64,000 nt of DNA from Streptococcus pneumoniae (GTDB lineage Bacteria; Bacillota; Bacilli; Lactobacillales; Streptococcaceae). Location of the stretch: positions 1,798,001-1,862,000 of the forward strand of contig NZ_LN831051.1 in the NCBI RefSeq assembly GCF_001457635.1, written 5' to 3'. The position numbers and the translations under genes are program-made. Below the pieces are notes generated by a model. That model did no database searches, was not told the DNA's origin, and saw only the letters and a list, made by a program, of their open reading frames with translations. Of the stretch, positions 49,787-59,043 are shown one piece after another (positions within the stretch are counted from its first letter, which is position 1; every line of letters begins with the position of its first letter).

Positions 49787-52237
49787 TCAAAGTTCATTAA
49801 AAAATCTATCAATAGCCTCGTCAACTTCGGATCGAGAGATGGTTTTAACAGTCGCTTCTTCTGCTAGAGATGCTACTATTTGTTTGCCGTATCGTTTTCC
49901 GACGATTCTCCTATCCAAAATAAGAGTTAAGGAACGTTGGTATTCACGTCTCATACTTCTTCCCAAAGCCTGTTTTAAACGAATAATGGCCATTGGCAAT
50001 TGATAATCATAAAAGGCATTTTTCCCTTCTTGATTCAGTTCTTGATTAATCTTTTTCGTCAAGGGTTCTTGAGGATTTTGGAAAGGAAGCCTCGGTACAA
50101 CTTGAATCACAAAAGGATGGCTTGAAAAATCAACTCCCTCCCAGAAACTTGCTGCACCAAGCAAGATTTGTTGTTCACCTTTTTCAAAGCGTTTCTTTAG
50201 CTGATGAACATCCCCATTTTTATACTGGGCCAAGTGGCTAACTGTAAGTAAATCCGATACTGCTAGAAGCATGTCTTTAGCGGTAAAGAGAACCAAAATC
50301 GGTTGCTGGAAAGCTTGAATTTCCACTAGTAAAGCAGCTACCTCTCTGGCATAGACTTCTAAGGAGGTTTCTGTTACCAGAGGGAAATCTTTGACCATAA
50401 CCACTTCTTGTTCCTGTTTTCCCCGAGATTCAATCTTGACAAATTTGACTTCAGGATAGCCTAAAAGGTCTGCCAAAGAAACCCTCTGACTAATCTCAAG
50501 AGTAGCTGATACTCCCAAGACTTGGCAACTCTCAGGAAGTAAAGAGGACAGAAGAGTACGGCCTGATTTTGTAGAAGAAATCTGAATTTTCTTTTGACTC
50601 GTTTCAGTTACTTCAAGCCAGTAATCACCTTCAGCTGTAAAATAGCGAACCAGCTCATCAAAGCCTTCTACTTCTAATTCTGAAAAATACTGATGGAGAT
50701 TGTCCAGAGAATCTAAGATATTTTTCCTAGATTTACCAGACTGAAATTGTTCTATCAAGTAGAGACACTCAAAGCGAATACTTTCTAGTATCCGTTGTTG
50801 AACCCTGTTTTCTTCTCCTACTAAAGCCTTATCAATTAAATCGATAATAGATTGTATATCGTAGGTCTCTTGAAGCAGATTTTCTAGAGCTAACAAAATC
50901 TTTTGGACTTCATCAATAATCAGTAAACGGTCACTGACAAATTCAGGATTATCTTCAAGTCTGGTTACGAGATAGGCATGATTAGTCACTAAAAGCTTGC
51001 AAGTCTCTGCCCTTTCTTGACTACGTTTCCAAAAATCTTCCGTCACAAATAAGTTCTGGGATGATAAATTCCCATCATGACGAAGGTCTGCTAGAAAATG
51101 TTGGTAACGGTAGAGTTGCCCGATTTCATCCAAATCTCCTGTCTCTGTCTCAGTAAGCCAGACCAAGACTTGCATTTTAAAGCGTCTAAATAAGCGATTT
51201 TCATCATTTTCCTGCAAGGAATGATAAAAGGCATCCAACTTCAGATAATTTTGTGGTCCCTTTAAGCTATGAATATCTGTATGGAACACTTCCTTGAGGC
51301 GTTTACCTTCTTCTTCCATGATTTGATTTTGAAGAATCTTTGTCGGAACACTAAGAACAATTTGTCGCTCTTTGGATTGAGATAAAGCGGGTAAGAGATA
51401 GCCATAGGTTTTCCCAATCCCTGTCGGCGCTTGAATCAGAGAGACAGGTTCATCTTTCAATAGCAAGCCAACCTCTTTAGCAAAACTTTCTTGTTCCTCC
51501 CTCACTTCAAGGTTCAACAGAGAAATATTTTTAGAAAAGTCTTGAGATAGTTTTCGTGGCTCCAGAGAAGCTGCCATTTTCTTAAAATACAGACCTTGAA
51601 CTTGGACCAAGTCTGGAGAACTCAGGATAGATTGGTTGCGATAAGTTTCCTCAATAACCAGGTAGGACTCATATAGGAGAGCGTCAGCCATTTCCAGCAA
51701 GCGTTCCAAGAGACCTTTAGGAAGCTGGGTCATCTTTTCCCGTAAAAAAAGAAGTAATTCTGCTGTAGCTTGGGCATCTGAAAGGGCTGTGTGTGCGTGT
51801 TTAAGAGGAATTCCTAATTCTCGACACAAAATCGGCAAGCTATATTTTTCCAGTTCAGGGAAAAAGACCTGGGCCAATTCGACCGTATCAACACGAGGGT
51901 TTCTTAGCTCATAGCCTTCAAAAAATAAATTTTCCGCCAAGAGATTAGCATCAAACTGAACATTATGGGCTACAAAAATCCCATCCTCCACCAAGTCAAA
52001 TATTTTTCTGGCAACTTGCGAAAAATCAGGTGCTTGCGCCAGACGTTGGTCTGTCAATCCTGTCAGTTCTTTGATATGAGCATCCAAGGGTTCATGTGGA
52101 TTGACATCCGTCGTATAGTGATCGACGATTTCTCCATCCTCAATCACGACAATTCCCACTTGGATAATTTTAGCCTTACTACCTGTGCTAGTTGCCTCTA
52201 AATCCACCACAACATAGCGATTACCAATCGTTTTCAT
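49787..52237 (-). CDS. dinG: DinG-type helicase with N-terminal DnaQ-like exonuclease
   Basis: An 816-residue fusion. The N-terminus (1-170) is a DEDD 3'-5' exonuclease (VVVDLEATSTGSKAKIIQVG, AHNVQFDANLL, HTALSDAQATAELL). The rest is an XPD/DinG-like superfamily 2 helicase with Walker A LIQAPTGIGKTYGYLL, motif II LLIIDEVQ, motif III VSATLE and motif VI QALGRSMRREYQR. The four Fe-S cysteines of E. coli DinG are not evident, as in Gram-positive DinG. A single-gene unit with a predicted leaderless start: no Shine-Dalgarno, and -10 TATAAT 8 nt before the ATG. Confidence 0.93.
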   Translation of the reverse strand: MKTIGNRYVVVDLEATSTGSKAKIIQVGIVVIEDGEIVDHYTTDVNPHEPLDAHIKELTGLTDQRLAQAPDFSQVARKIFDLVEDGIFVAHNVQFDANLLAENLFFEGYELRNPRVDTVELAQVFFPELEKYSLPILCRELGIPLKHAHTALSDAQATAELLLFLREKMTQLPKGLLERLLEMADALLYESYLVIEETYRNQSILSSPDLVQVQGLYFKKMAASLEPRKLSQDFSKNISLLNLEVREEQESFAKEVGLLLKDEPVSLIQAPTGIGKTYGYLLPALSQSKERQIVLSVPTKILQNQIMEEEGKRLKEVFHTDIHSLKGPQNYLKLDAFYHSLQENDENRLFRRFKMQVLVWLTETETGDLDEIGQLYRYQHFLADLRHDGNLSSQNLFVTEDFWKRSQERAETCKLLVTNHAYLVTRLEDNPEFVSDRLLIIDEVQKILLALENLLQETYDIQSIIDLIDKALVGEENRVQQRILESIRFECLYLIEQFQSGKSRKNILDSLDNLHQYFSELEVEGFDELVRYFTAEGDYWLEVTETSQKKIQISSTKSGRTLLSSLLPESCQVLGVSATLEISQRVSLADLLGYPEVKFVKIESRGKQEQEVVMVKDFPLVTETSLEVYAREVAALLVEIQAFQQPILVLFTAKDMLLAVSDLLTVSHLAQYKNGDVHQLKKRFEKGEQQILLGAASFWEGVDFSSHPFVIQVVPRLPFQNPQEPLTKKINQELNQEGKNAFYDYQLPMAIIRLKQALGRSMRREYQRSLTLILDRRIVGKRYGKQIVASLAEEATVKTISRSEVDEAIDRFFNEL

Positions 52238-52254
52238 TATAAAAAATTATACCA
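52238..52254 (-). promoter_or_regulatory. extended -10 promoter of dinG, predicted leaderless
   Basis: TGG + TATAAT (52251-52246), then TTTTTATA and ATG 52237. No ribosome binding site. Confidence 0.55.
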
Positions 52255-52382
52255 AAAAAAGGGCCATTTGGCACCTACAAACATAGGATAATTTTCAAAC
52301 TCAAGAACACTACTTTTCTTAAAAATCCCATCGAATAGAGCATTCTAGCCTGCTGATTTTTGTAAAATAGTGAAGAAATACG

Positions 52383-52423
52383 AAAAATTGAGAGAAGAAA
52401 TGTTTGCATCTTCCTTCTCTCAA
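52383..52423 (-). terminator. terminator after the U32 gene
   Basis: On the minus strand TTGAGAGAAG...CTTCTCTCAATTTTTC, a 10-bp perfect stem with a T-rich tail, 14 nt after the stop. Confidence 0.85.
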
Positions 52424-52436
52424 CGAATCATGTATT

Positions 52437-53366
52437 TTATTTAACCATGTCAGGATCGTAGTCATAAAATCCTGTATCAAGGAAACGGTTTTTAGGGTGA
52501 AGTTTACGAACTTCTTCATCCAGCAAGAAGGCTTGATCATGGCTAAAGTTGCCCTCTTGAATCAAGTTACGCGCTTGGATAAAGAGTTTTGCAATCTCAA
52601 CAAAGTTCTGACCAGGAGTGTAGAGCCCTTCTAGTTTCCAGCGAGTAAAGCCATGCTCCACCAATTCTGTTAATTTGATCATCAAATCAAGGTCATTGTT
52701 GGCAAAGATATGGGTCCCATGATTATCTTCAAAAATGGAATAGTGGCTCTCTGGATCACTTGGCTCAGCCAAGAAGAGGTCACGTTTATGCGTCTTTTCA
52801 TCATCGATATGTGTAAAGTTATAGTAGTTTTGCAAGAGTGGACGTTTAGAATGATGGATGACGCTAGCACCGTAAACCAAAACTTCAGCAGGAATTTCCA
52901 AAATCTCTGGCATTTTGAAAAGTTCAGCTGATGGAATTTCACGCGCCAAAACAGCCTCAGATGCGCCAGCCTTTTGTCCCCAGAAGTTAATCTGACGACT
53001 GCTAGTTACCATGGTTGAAGCATCGTAGATGGTCTTAAATGAATAACCATCGCGGTTAACTACGTAAAAGACGCCTGCATCCCCAATCGTAATATAGTCT
53101 GTCTTGATTTCTTCCAAGAAGTCTAAGAAAGGCTTGATACGGTCCATCATATCTTGGTGCATGAGAGCATTGACCGCAACGATCAATTCCTTACCAGCAT
53201 CATGAACCAACTTAGCGATTTCACGTAATTGGTCATAACTAAAGGTCGTTGGCAGACGAAGGCCAAAATCTTTCTCACCGACATAGATACGGTCTACGCC
53301 AGCTTCGAGTAGTTGTTCAACTTGTTCAATACTTTCAGCAGTTGCTGTAATGACAATCTTTTCCAT
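52437..53366 (-). CDS. U32 family peptidase-like protein
   Basis: A 309-residue protein of the U32 family (ATG 53366, MEKIVITATAESIEQVEQLL). The TIM-barrel strands VDRIYVGEKDFGLRLPTTFS, ELIVAVNALMHQ and YITIGDAGVFYVVN fit. The Cys-containing family signature is replaced by EVLVYGASVIHHSKRPLLQN, so this is the shorter, Cys-poor U32 type. Some U32 members act in RNA modification (RlhA, TrhP), so a peptidase role is not certain. No Shine-Dalgarno; an extended -10 lies 7 nt before the ATG. Confidence 0.85.
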   Translation of the reverse strand: MEKIVITATAESIEQVEQLLEAGVDRIYVGEKDFGLRLPTTFSYDQLREIAKLVHDAGKELIVAVNALMHQDMMDRIKPFLDFLEEIKTDYITIGDAGVFYVVNRDGYSFKTIYDASTMVTSSRQINFWGQKAGASEAVLAREIPSAELFKMPEILEIPAEVLVYGASVIHHSKRPLLQNYYNFTHIDDEKTHKRDLFLAEPSDPESHYSIFEDNHGTHIFANNDLDLMIKLTELVEHGFTRWKLEGLYTPGQNFVEIAKLFIQARNLIQEGNFSHDQAFLLDEEVRKLHPKNRFLDTGFYDYDPDMVK

Positions 53367-53382
53367 AAGAAAAATTATACCA
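53367..53382 (-). promoter_or_regulatory. extended -10 promoter of the U32 gene, predicted leaderless
   Basis: TGG + TATAAT (53379-53374), then TTTTCTT and ATG 53366. Confidence 0.55.
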
Positions 53383-53505
53383 CATTTCTCCAAAATCATC
53401 CATGCTTTGAAAATGAAAAGGGACTTTATTCTTTTTGTAACCTTTCTGTAATAATTCTCTGCCGAAAAAATGATAAAATAGGTATGTACTGTTAAGGAGA
53501 GAATT

Positions 53506-53793
53506 ATGCCCGTAAGAAAATTACAATCCTATGAGGTAGACTATCAAGAAGAATTAAACCAGCAGCTTCCTCATTACCAAGCTTATACACCTGAAGCGCA
53601 ATCTGATGCCAATCTCAAGGAAATCCTATTTTTTATTAATATCGCTGTTTTTTGTATCTGTATTGCTATCTTTAGTTTTATCTTTTTAGCATTAAAATTA
53701 TCAACTGCTCTTGCCTTTGCCGCAGCAATCGGATTCAGCTTACTTGTTTTAAAAGTTCAACGGTCTATTATCAAACGAAAACGTAGAAGATAA
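53506..53793 (+). CDS. DUF3270 family small membrane protein
   Basis: A 95-residue protein with a polar N-terminus (MPVRKLQSYEVDYQEELNQQ), two adjacent hydrophobic segments (about 43-65 and 68-82) and a strongly basic tail (RSIIKRKRRR). DUF3270 is limited to streptococci and has no known function. AAGGAGAGAATT precedes ATG 53506. It is flanked by divergent U32 and convergent ciaH. Confidence 0.8.
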   Translation: MPVRKLQSYEVDYQEELNQQLPHYQAYTPEAQSDANLKEILFFINIAVFCICIAIFSFIFLALKLSTALAFAAAIGFSLLVLKVQRSIIKRKRRR

Positions 53794-53797
53794 ATCC

Positions 53798-53829
53798 AAA
53801 ATATCGCCCCAGTTGGAGCGATATTTTTA
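53798..53829. terminator. bidirectional terminator between DUF3270 and ciaH
   Basis: AAATATCGC / GCGATATTTTT hairpin with A and T tracts, between convergent genes. Confidence 0.85.
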
Positions 53830-55161
53830 TTTTTTCTTTTTAGATGGTGTCTGAATGGCAATCTTCACTTCAAAGATTGTTCCCTTGGGTTTATTATCTT
53901 TGACAGTAACAGTTCCTTTTAGAGCATCTACAATTTGCTTGGCTAGGGATAATCCTAAACCAAAACCACCTTTTTGCCGGGTTCTAGCCTTGTCTACTCG
54001 ATAAAAACGGTCAAAAATTTTCTTTTTATCTTCTGTCGAAATACCGATTCCATTATCAGAAACAAGTAAATAAAGATTGCGATCGGTCGCCGAGATAAGA
54101 AAATCAATTTCACCATCCTCCTCAGTATACTTGACGGCATTATCGAAAAGAATGGTCATCAGTTGTTTCAGAAGAAGCTGATCTGTGACAATTGTTCGAT
54201 GGATACGATTTTCAAAACGGAAGACACGATTATTTTCCGAAGCAATCATCTCATAGTTTGTGAAAGTTGTATTAAAAAAGCTAGTTGGAACTTCTGCAAG
54301 CTCTGGCTTAATCCCATCATCTCTCCGAGCTAAGTTCAGCAAGCTTGTCGTTAAAAAACGCATATTTCGGACTTCTTCCAAACTCGATGCAATGCTTTCA
54401 CTCACATCCATAATGGTAGCTTCTGGCTTACGAAAAAGGGTCTCTAAGCGATTTTGCAAAACTGCGAGTGGAGTTCGTAACTCATGACTGGCATTTTCCA
54501 CAAAAGACTGTTGCTTCTGCATACTCTCAAGCAGGGGCCTAACACTGACCCTAGCTAGATAGAGACTGGCAAGTAAAGACAAAATCCAGAAACTAGCCAT
54601 CACGACCACAATCAATTGCTCATGCTTTTGACTAGCCTGCTCCAACTGACTGGTATTAATCAAGACAGCAGCATACTTGATATTGGTTGAAACCGAACTA
54701 ATATTGGTCTCCATCAAAATCACACGATAGATTTCTTCCTGCCCATAGCTATTAAAAACCTGAATCTGGTAGATATGTCCTAGTTCTTTCTTTTCTAACT
54801 TAATCTTATCCAAGCCCAAAAATCGATTTCCAGAAAGAAGTTGAGTAAAGTCCTTATCAAAGAGAATGACTTCCGTATTGGAACTGACATTAGGTTTTAT
54901 TTCTACTTTACTAGCGTCCGCCCTAGCATTTTCTAAATCTTTAATCTCTTCTGTTGCCCTATTTATAGCCAGCTGAATAACTGCTTGAGGATTTTCACTC
55001 AGTCCATGAAGCTTATCGTCCACCGAAGTATAAAGACTCGAATGCATGACTTGTAAAATAATCAGAGTCATTGTAGAAAAAATCAGGGTGAAGACACCGA
55101 AGTTGCGGATAAAATAACTAAAGTCATCCGCATACCATGTTTTTTTAAGTTTACTGAACAT
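53827..55161 (-). CDS. ciaH: sensor histidine kinase CiaH
   Basis: Membrane kinase of the CiaRH system, which controls competence, beta-lactam tolerance and wall stress in pneumococci. Its 444 residues have two spans (about 23-45 and 184-203) around an extracellular sensor domain, the H-box [19 protein letters not shown]-box [13 protein letters not shown], and G-boxes [11 protein letters not shown] and [14 protein letters not shown]. The start overlaps the ciaR stop by 11 nt. I compared no known resistance substitutions. Confidence 0.95.
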
Positions 55162-55825
55162 CTTTTAAAAGATACCCAACACTACGCAAGGTTTGCAAAT
55201 TCTCTGCAAAAGTGGTTCCCTTTAATTTCTTACGGACTTTTGAAACATAGACTTCGACAACCGAAATCGTTGTATCACTATCAAATCCCCATAGACGGTC
55301 AAAAATCTGCGTCTTAGGCAAAATCACATTTTGATTTTGAAGGAAATAAACTAGTAAATCGAACTCTTTCCCCAGCAATTCGACAGGAGTATCTTCAACT
55401 TTAACGGTATTGGTTGATAAATTAACCACGATATTCCCATAAGTCAAGGTGTTTTCATTAAACTTCCCTGAACGTTTGAGAAGGGCCTGAATCCGCATTT
55501 TAAGTTCTTCTAGGTAGAAAGGTTTGGTCAGATAATCATCCGCTCCCAGTTCAAATCCATGTCCCTTGTCATCCAAACTTTCCTTGGCAGTCATAATCAG
55601 AACTGGTGTCGTAATTCCCTTTTCACGCAATTCTTTTAAGACTTGGAAACCATTTTTTTCTGGCAACATCAAATCCAGCAAAATCAAGTCATAGACACCA
55701 CTCTCAGCTTCGTAGAGACCTTCTTCTCCATCAAATACCTGCATAACATCCGCAAAATCGTCTAAAAAGTCAAATACTGAATTTGACAGACCTAGGTCAT
55801 CCTCAACCAATAAGATTTTTATCAT
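55151..55825 (-). CDS. ciaR: response regulator CiaR
   Basis: OmpR-type regulator of 224 residues. ATG 55825 ([20 protein letters not shown]) behind AAGGAGGAG. The phospho-acceptor Asp is in [19 protein letters not shown], and the C-terminal winged helix includes [16 protein letters not shown] and [16 protein letters not shown]. It activates the csRNA genes, htrA and others through TTTAAG repeats, and a matching half-site lies in its own promoter. Confidence 0.97.
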
Positions 55826-55849
55826 GAGAAACTCCTCCTTATTAAAACT

Positions 55850-55871
55850 ATTATACCAAATTTGCCTTAAA
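55850..55871 (-). promoter_or_regulatory. ciaR promoter with a CiaR-like direct repeat
   Basis: On the minus strand TTTAAG (55871-55866), 5 bp, TTTGGT (55860-55855), overlapping TATAAT (55855-55850). The CiaR consensus is TTTAAG-N5-TTTAAG; the first half is perfect and the second matches 3 of 6. This suggests autoregulation. Confidence 0.6.
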
Positions 55872-55872
55872 A

Positions 55873-55918
55873 AAAACTCAACTCTCTGCATTTTACATGA
55901 GATAGCTGAGTTTTCTTT
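55873..55918. terminator. terminator between pepN and ciaR
   Basis: Long imperfect hairpin AAAACTCAGCTATCTC / GAGAGTTGAGTTTT with T8 on the minus strand. It is placed between pepN (upstream on the same strand is ciaR) and the ciaR promoter. Confidence 0.55.
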
Positions 55919-55933
55919 TTATTTTAGGCTTAT

Positions 55934-58480
55934 TTATGCATTTCCGTATTGAAGAACAACTGCTTCGACTGCAGCTTTTTCACGGCTAATCAAGTCAACA
56001 CGTGCTGCAATTTCCTTGATTCCCATACCGATGTTACGGCTAAGAGCAAGGTCAGAAAGTTGCGGCTCAAAGAACTCCTTGTATTCCGCCAAGCGTTGCT
56101 GAGTCTTAAATACATGAGCAGGAAGGATAACAAAGCTATCAAAGCTCATATCTCCTCCAAGGGCTGCCTTAATCCAAGCCCAGTTTTCACGCGCCCAAGA
56201 CCAAGCTGTTTTCTGAGTTGCTTGATGAGCTAGGAATTGGTAATACCAAGCAGACAAGTCCTGTGGTTTGACCACAAATTTGTCCTTCCAAGAAGTAATC
56301 AAGTTTTGGATATTATCCGCATCTGTACTGTATGCAAGAGCTGCTGCCAACTGGCGTTTAAAGACAGCATCTGTTGCGTGAGTATAAGTATCAAGATAAA
56401 GTGCTAACAAGTCTTTAGTCTCATGATGTTTCATCTCATTAATCAGAACTTGTGAACGAATAGCTGCTGGGAGTCCTGCAAGATTCTCCTTGTGTGTTGC
56501 GAAGATTTGGCTAGCGACTTGACTAGCTTCTGCATCATTTGAGCGAATCATCATCGAAACAGCCAGCTGACGAACCAATTCATCCTCATCTGATTCTCCG
56601 TCTTTAGCTTCAAAACCAAGACGGTCATAGTTATGACGAGCCAATTTAGCAACCAGTCCTTTGAAGGCTGTTTCAGCATCCGTTCCTTCATCAATAAAGC
56701 GCTCAAGAGCTGAAATCACTTGAGAAACAGCTGAAACCACCAGATAAGACTCTTCCTTAGCAAGTTTATCAAGAACTGGAAGCAAGTCTGCATAAGAAAT
56801 GTGCCCTGCCTCAGCCAACAAACGACGTTCTTGAACAATTTGCAGTTTGCTTGTGTTATCAAGTGTCTCTAGCTCAGCAAGAACAGCTTCTAACAAGTCT
56901 CCTTGATAGTCGGTAATATAGTGGGCAGTATTTTCAGTGTTGAGACGAAGAGCTCCTTCATTTTCAGCAAGAAGAGCTGCGTAGCCAGGGATTTCGATAC
57001 TTTCAGTTTCGAGTGTATCAGGCAAGCCTTTCCAGTTGCTATTGAGGGGCACCACCCAGAGACGGTTCTTGTCTTCGTTCTCACCGATGAAGAATTGTTT
57101 TTGTGAAATCTTCAAGACATCATTTTCAACTTTGACAGTAAGAACTGGGTAACCAGGCTGTTCCAACCAAGAATCCATGAAGGCTGCGACATCACGTCCT
57201 GACGCTTGACCAAGGGCATCCCAAAGGTCACTACCAATGGTGTTGCTGTATTGGTGTTTTTCAAAGTAGGCGTGCAAACCTTTAGCAAAATCAGCATCTC
57301 CTAGCCAACGGCGAAGCATGTGCATGAGACGGCTTCCTTTGGCATAGACGATAGCGCCGTCAAAGAGTGTATTGATTTCATCTGGATGTTTAACTTCGAC
57401 GTGGACAGACTGAACGCCATCAGTAGCGTCACGTTCAAGAGCAAGAGGTACTCCACCTGTTTGGAAATCTTCAAAGATATTCCAGCTTGGTTCGATGGTA
57501 TCCACACAGACGTATTCCATCATATTAGCGAAACTTTCATTGAGCCAAAGGTCATCCCACCATTTCATAGTCACGAGGTTCCCAAACCATTGGTGAGCCA
57601 ATTCATGAGCCACAACAAGGGCAACTTGTTGACGGCTAGCAAATGTAGAGTTTTCATCGACAACCAAGTAAACTTCACGGTAGGTCACAAGACCCCAGTT
57701 TTCCATAGCACCAGCTGAGAAGTCAGGAAGGGCGATGTGGAGAGATTGAGGAATTGGGTACTTAACTCCATAGTAATCTTCGTAAAACTCGATAGAGCGA
57801 ACAGCGATATCCAGTGAGAAATCAAGATTTGAAAGTGGATGTGCTTTGGTTGAGTAGACACCTACCAGGGTACCATTTTTAGTTTTAGCGGTCACCCCTT
57901 GCAAATCACCAGCAACAAAGGCCAACAAGTAAGAAGACATGCGAGGTGTTGTCTCAAACTTCCAGATACCTGTTTCCTTACGGTTTTCAACATCGATTTC
58001 TGGCATGTTTGACAAGGCCAATTCACCTTCTGCTTGGTCAAAGCGAAGAGAGAGGTCAAAAGTTGCTTTGGCTTCAGGCTCATCCACACATGGGAAAGCT
58101 TCGCGCGCAAAATGGCTCTCGAACTGAGTAGACAAGACCTCCTTCTTGACTCCATCAACTGTATAATAAGAAGGGTAAATCCCTGTCATGTTGTCTGTAA
58201 TTTTACCAGAAAAGGCAAGAACCAATTCAACTTGACCAGCCTCAGCCAATTCGATATGAAGGGCTTCATTGTCATGGTCAACTGTAAATGGACGAGCTTG
58301 ACCTGCAACTTCTACAGAGGTGATTTCCAAGTCTTTTTGGTGGAGGGAGATGCGGTCACTCTGTGCTTGACCAGTGATGGTCACTTTCCCAGAAAAAGTC
58401 TTGGTCTCACGACTCAAATCTAAAAATAAATCATAATGTTCAGGAACAAATTGCTTAATAAAATGTTCAACTGCTTGCAT
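55934..58480 (-). CDS. pepN: aminopeptidase N (lysyl aminopeptidase)
   Basis: M1-family zinc aminopeptidase of 848 residues that trims N-terminal residues of imported peptides. The exopeptidase motif GAMENWGLVTYRE and zinc motif VVAHELAHQWFGN with the downstream Glu in LWLNESFANMMEY are intact. No signal peptide, so it is cytoplasmic. ATG 58480 follows TAGGAGAAAAC. It forms a single-gene unit. Confidence 0.97.
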   Translation of the reverse strand: MQAVEHFIKQFVPEHYDLFLDLSRETKTFSGKVTITGQAQSDRISLHQKDLEITSVEVAGQARPFTVDHDNEALHIELAEAGQVELVLAFSGKITDNMTGIYPSYYTVDGVKKEVLSTQFESHFAREAFPCVDEPEAKATFDLSLRFDQAEGELALSNMPEIDVENRKETGIWKFETTPRMSSYLLAFVAGDLQGVTAKTKNGTLVGVYSTKAHPLSNLDFSLDIAVRSIEFYEDYYGVKYPIPQSLHIALPDFSAGAMENWGLVTYREVYLVVDENSTFASRQQVALVVAHELAHQWFGNLVTMKWWDDLWLNESFANMMEYVCVDTIEPSWNIFEDFQTGGVPLALERDATDGVQSVHVEVKHPDEINTLFDGAIVYAKGSRLMHMLRRWLGDADFAKGLHAYFEKHQYSNTIGSDLWDALGQASGRDVAAFMDSWLEQPGYPVLTVKVENDVLKISQKQFFIGENEDKNRLWVVPLNSNWKGLPDTLETESIEIPGYAALLAENEGALRLNTENTAHYITDYQGDLLEAVLAELETLDNTSKLQIVQERRLLAEAGHISYADLLPVLDKLAKEESYLVVSAVSQVISALERFIDEGTDAETAFKGLVAKLARHNYDRLGFEAKDGESDEDELVRQLAVSMMIRSNDAEASQVASQIFATHKENLAGLPAAIRSQVLINEMKHHETKDLLALYLDTYTHATDAVFKRQLAAALAYSTDADNIQNLITSWKDKFVVKPQDLSAWYYQFLAHQATQKTAWSWARENWAWIKAALGGDMSFDSFVILPAHVFKTQQRLAEYKEFFEPQLSDLALSRNIGMGIKEIAARVDLISREKAAVEAVVLQYGNA

Positions 58481-58602
58481 AGTTTTCTCCTATTCTAAGT
58501 TTAAGAGCTGCTGCTCTTCTTCAAACAAACTTATTATATCATATTTTGCTTGAGAAAAAAGGATTGGACAGCGATTTCCAAAACTTTCTTCCTTCTAATA
58601 GT

Positions 58603-59043
58603 CTACAGTGGGTAGACCTTGCGAAATTCTTCTAAAACAACCTTGCTTTCAGGTGTAAAAGTCAGCCCTACTTCACCCAAACAGTCTGTGAAAAAGTCCT
58701 CATGAACCTGGCGCCAATAGGCAAGTGATTTGTCTCCCTCACCTTCCTTAAAGGCATGTTGCGCAGAAACTTGATTGAAGAGTTCAACAGAAACCTTTGT
58801 AATTTCGACAATGCAGACAGCCTGATTTTGACTATCTAAAATGACATCGAAGGTCCCTACTTGGGGAAGTGGTTCGTCTTCTAGTACATAGAGGTCATAG
58901 GCTGATGCTGTTGCTGTCTTTTCTCCTTTAAACACCAAATCCGCTAAAAGGTCTGGTTCAACTCCAAAAGCCCAAGCATCGATTTCATCTCCGATCAAAG
59001 GATTGATTTGCTTGTATTTATTCCACATTTCTTGCGGTGTCAT
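58603..59043 (-). CDS. ASCH domain protein
   Basis: A 146-residue protein with an ASCH fold (PUA-like, RNA or nucleotide binding): WAFGVEPDLLADLVFKGEKT then GTFDVILDSQNQAVCIVEIT and GDKSLAYWRQVHEDFF. E. coli YqfB, another ASCH protein, hydrolyses N4-acetylcytidine, but the catalytic role here is untested. The start overlaps the PEP-barrel gene by 26 nt and has its own AAGGAGTACCC. Last gene of a five-gene operon. Confidence 0.85.
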   Translation of the reverse strand: MTPQEMWNKYKQINPLIGDEIDAWAFGVEPDLLADLVFKGEKTATASAYDLYVLEDEPLPQVGTFDVILDSQNQAVCIVEITKVSVELFNQVSAQHAFKEGEGDKSLAYWRQVHEDFFTDCLGEVGLTFTPESKVVLEEFRKVYPL

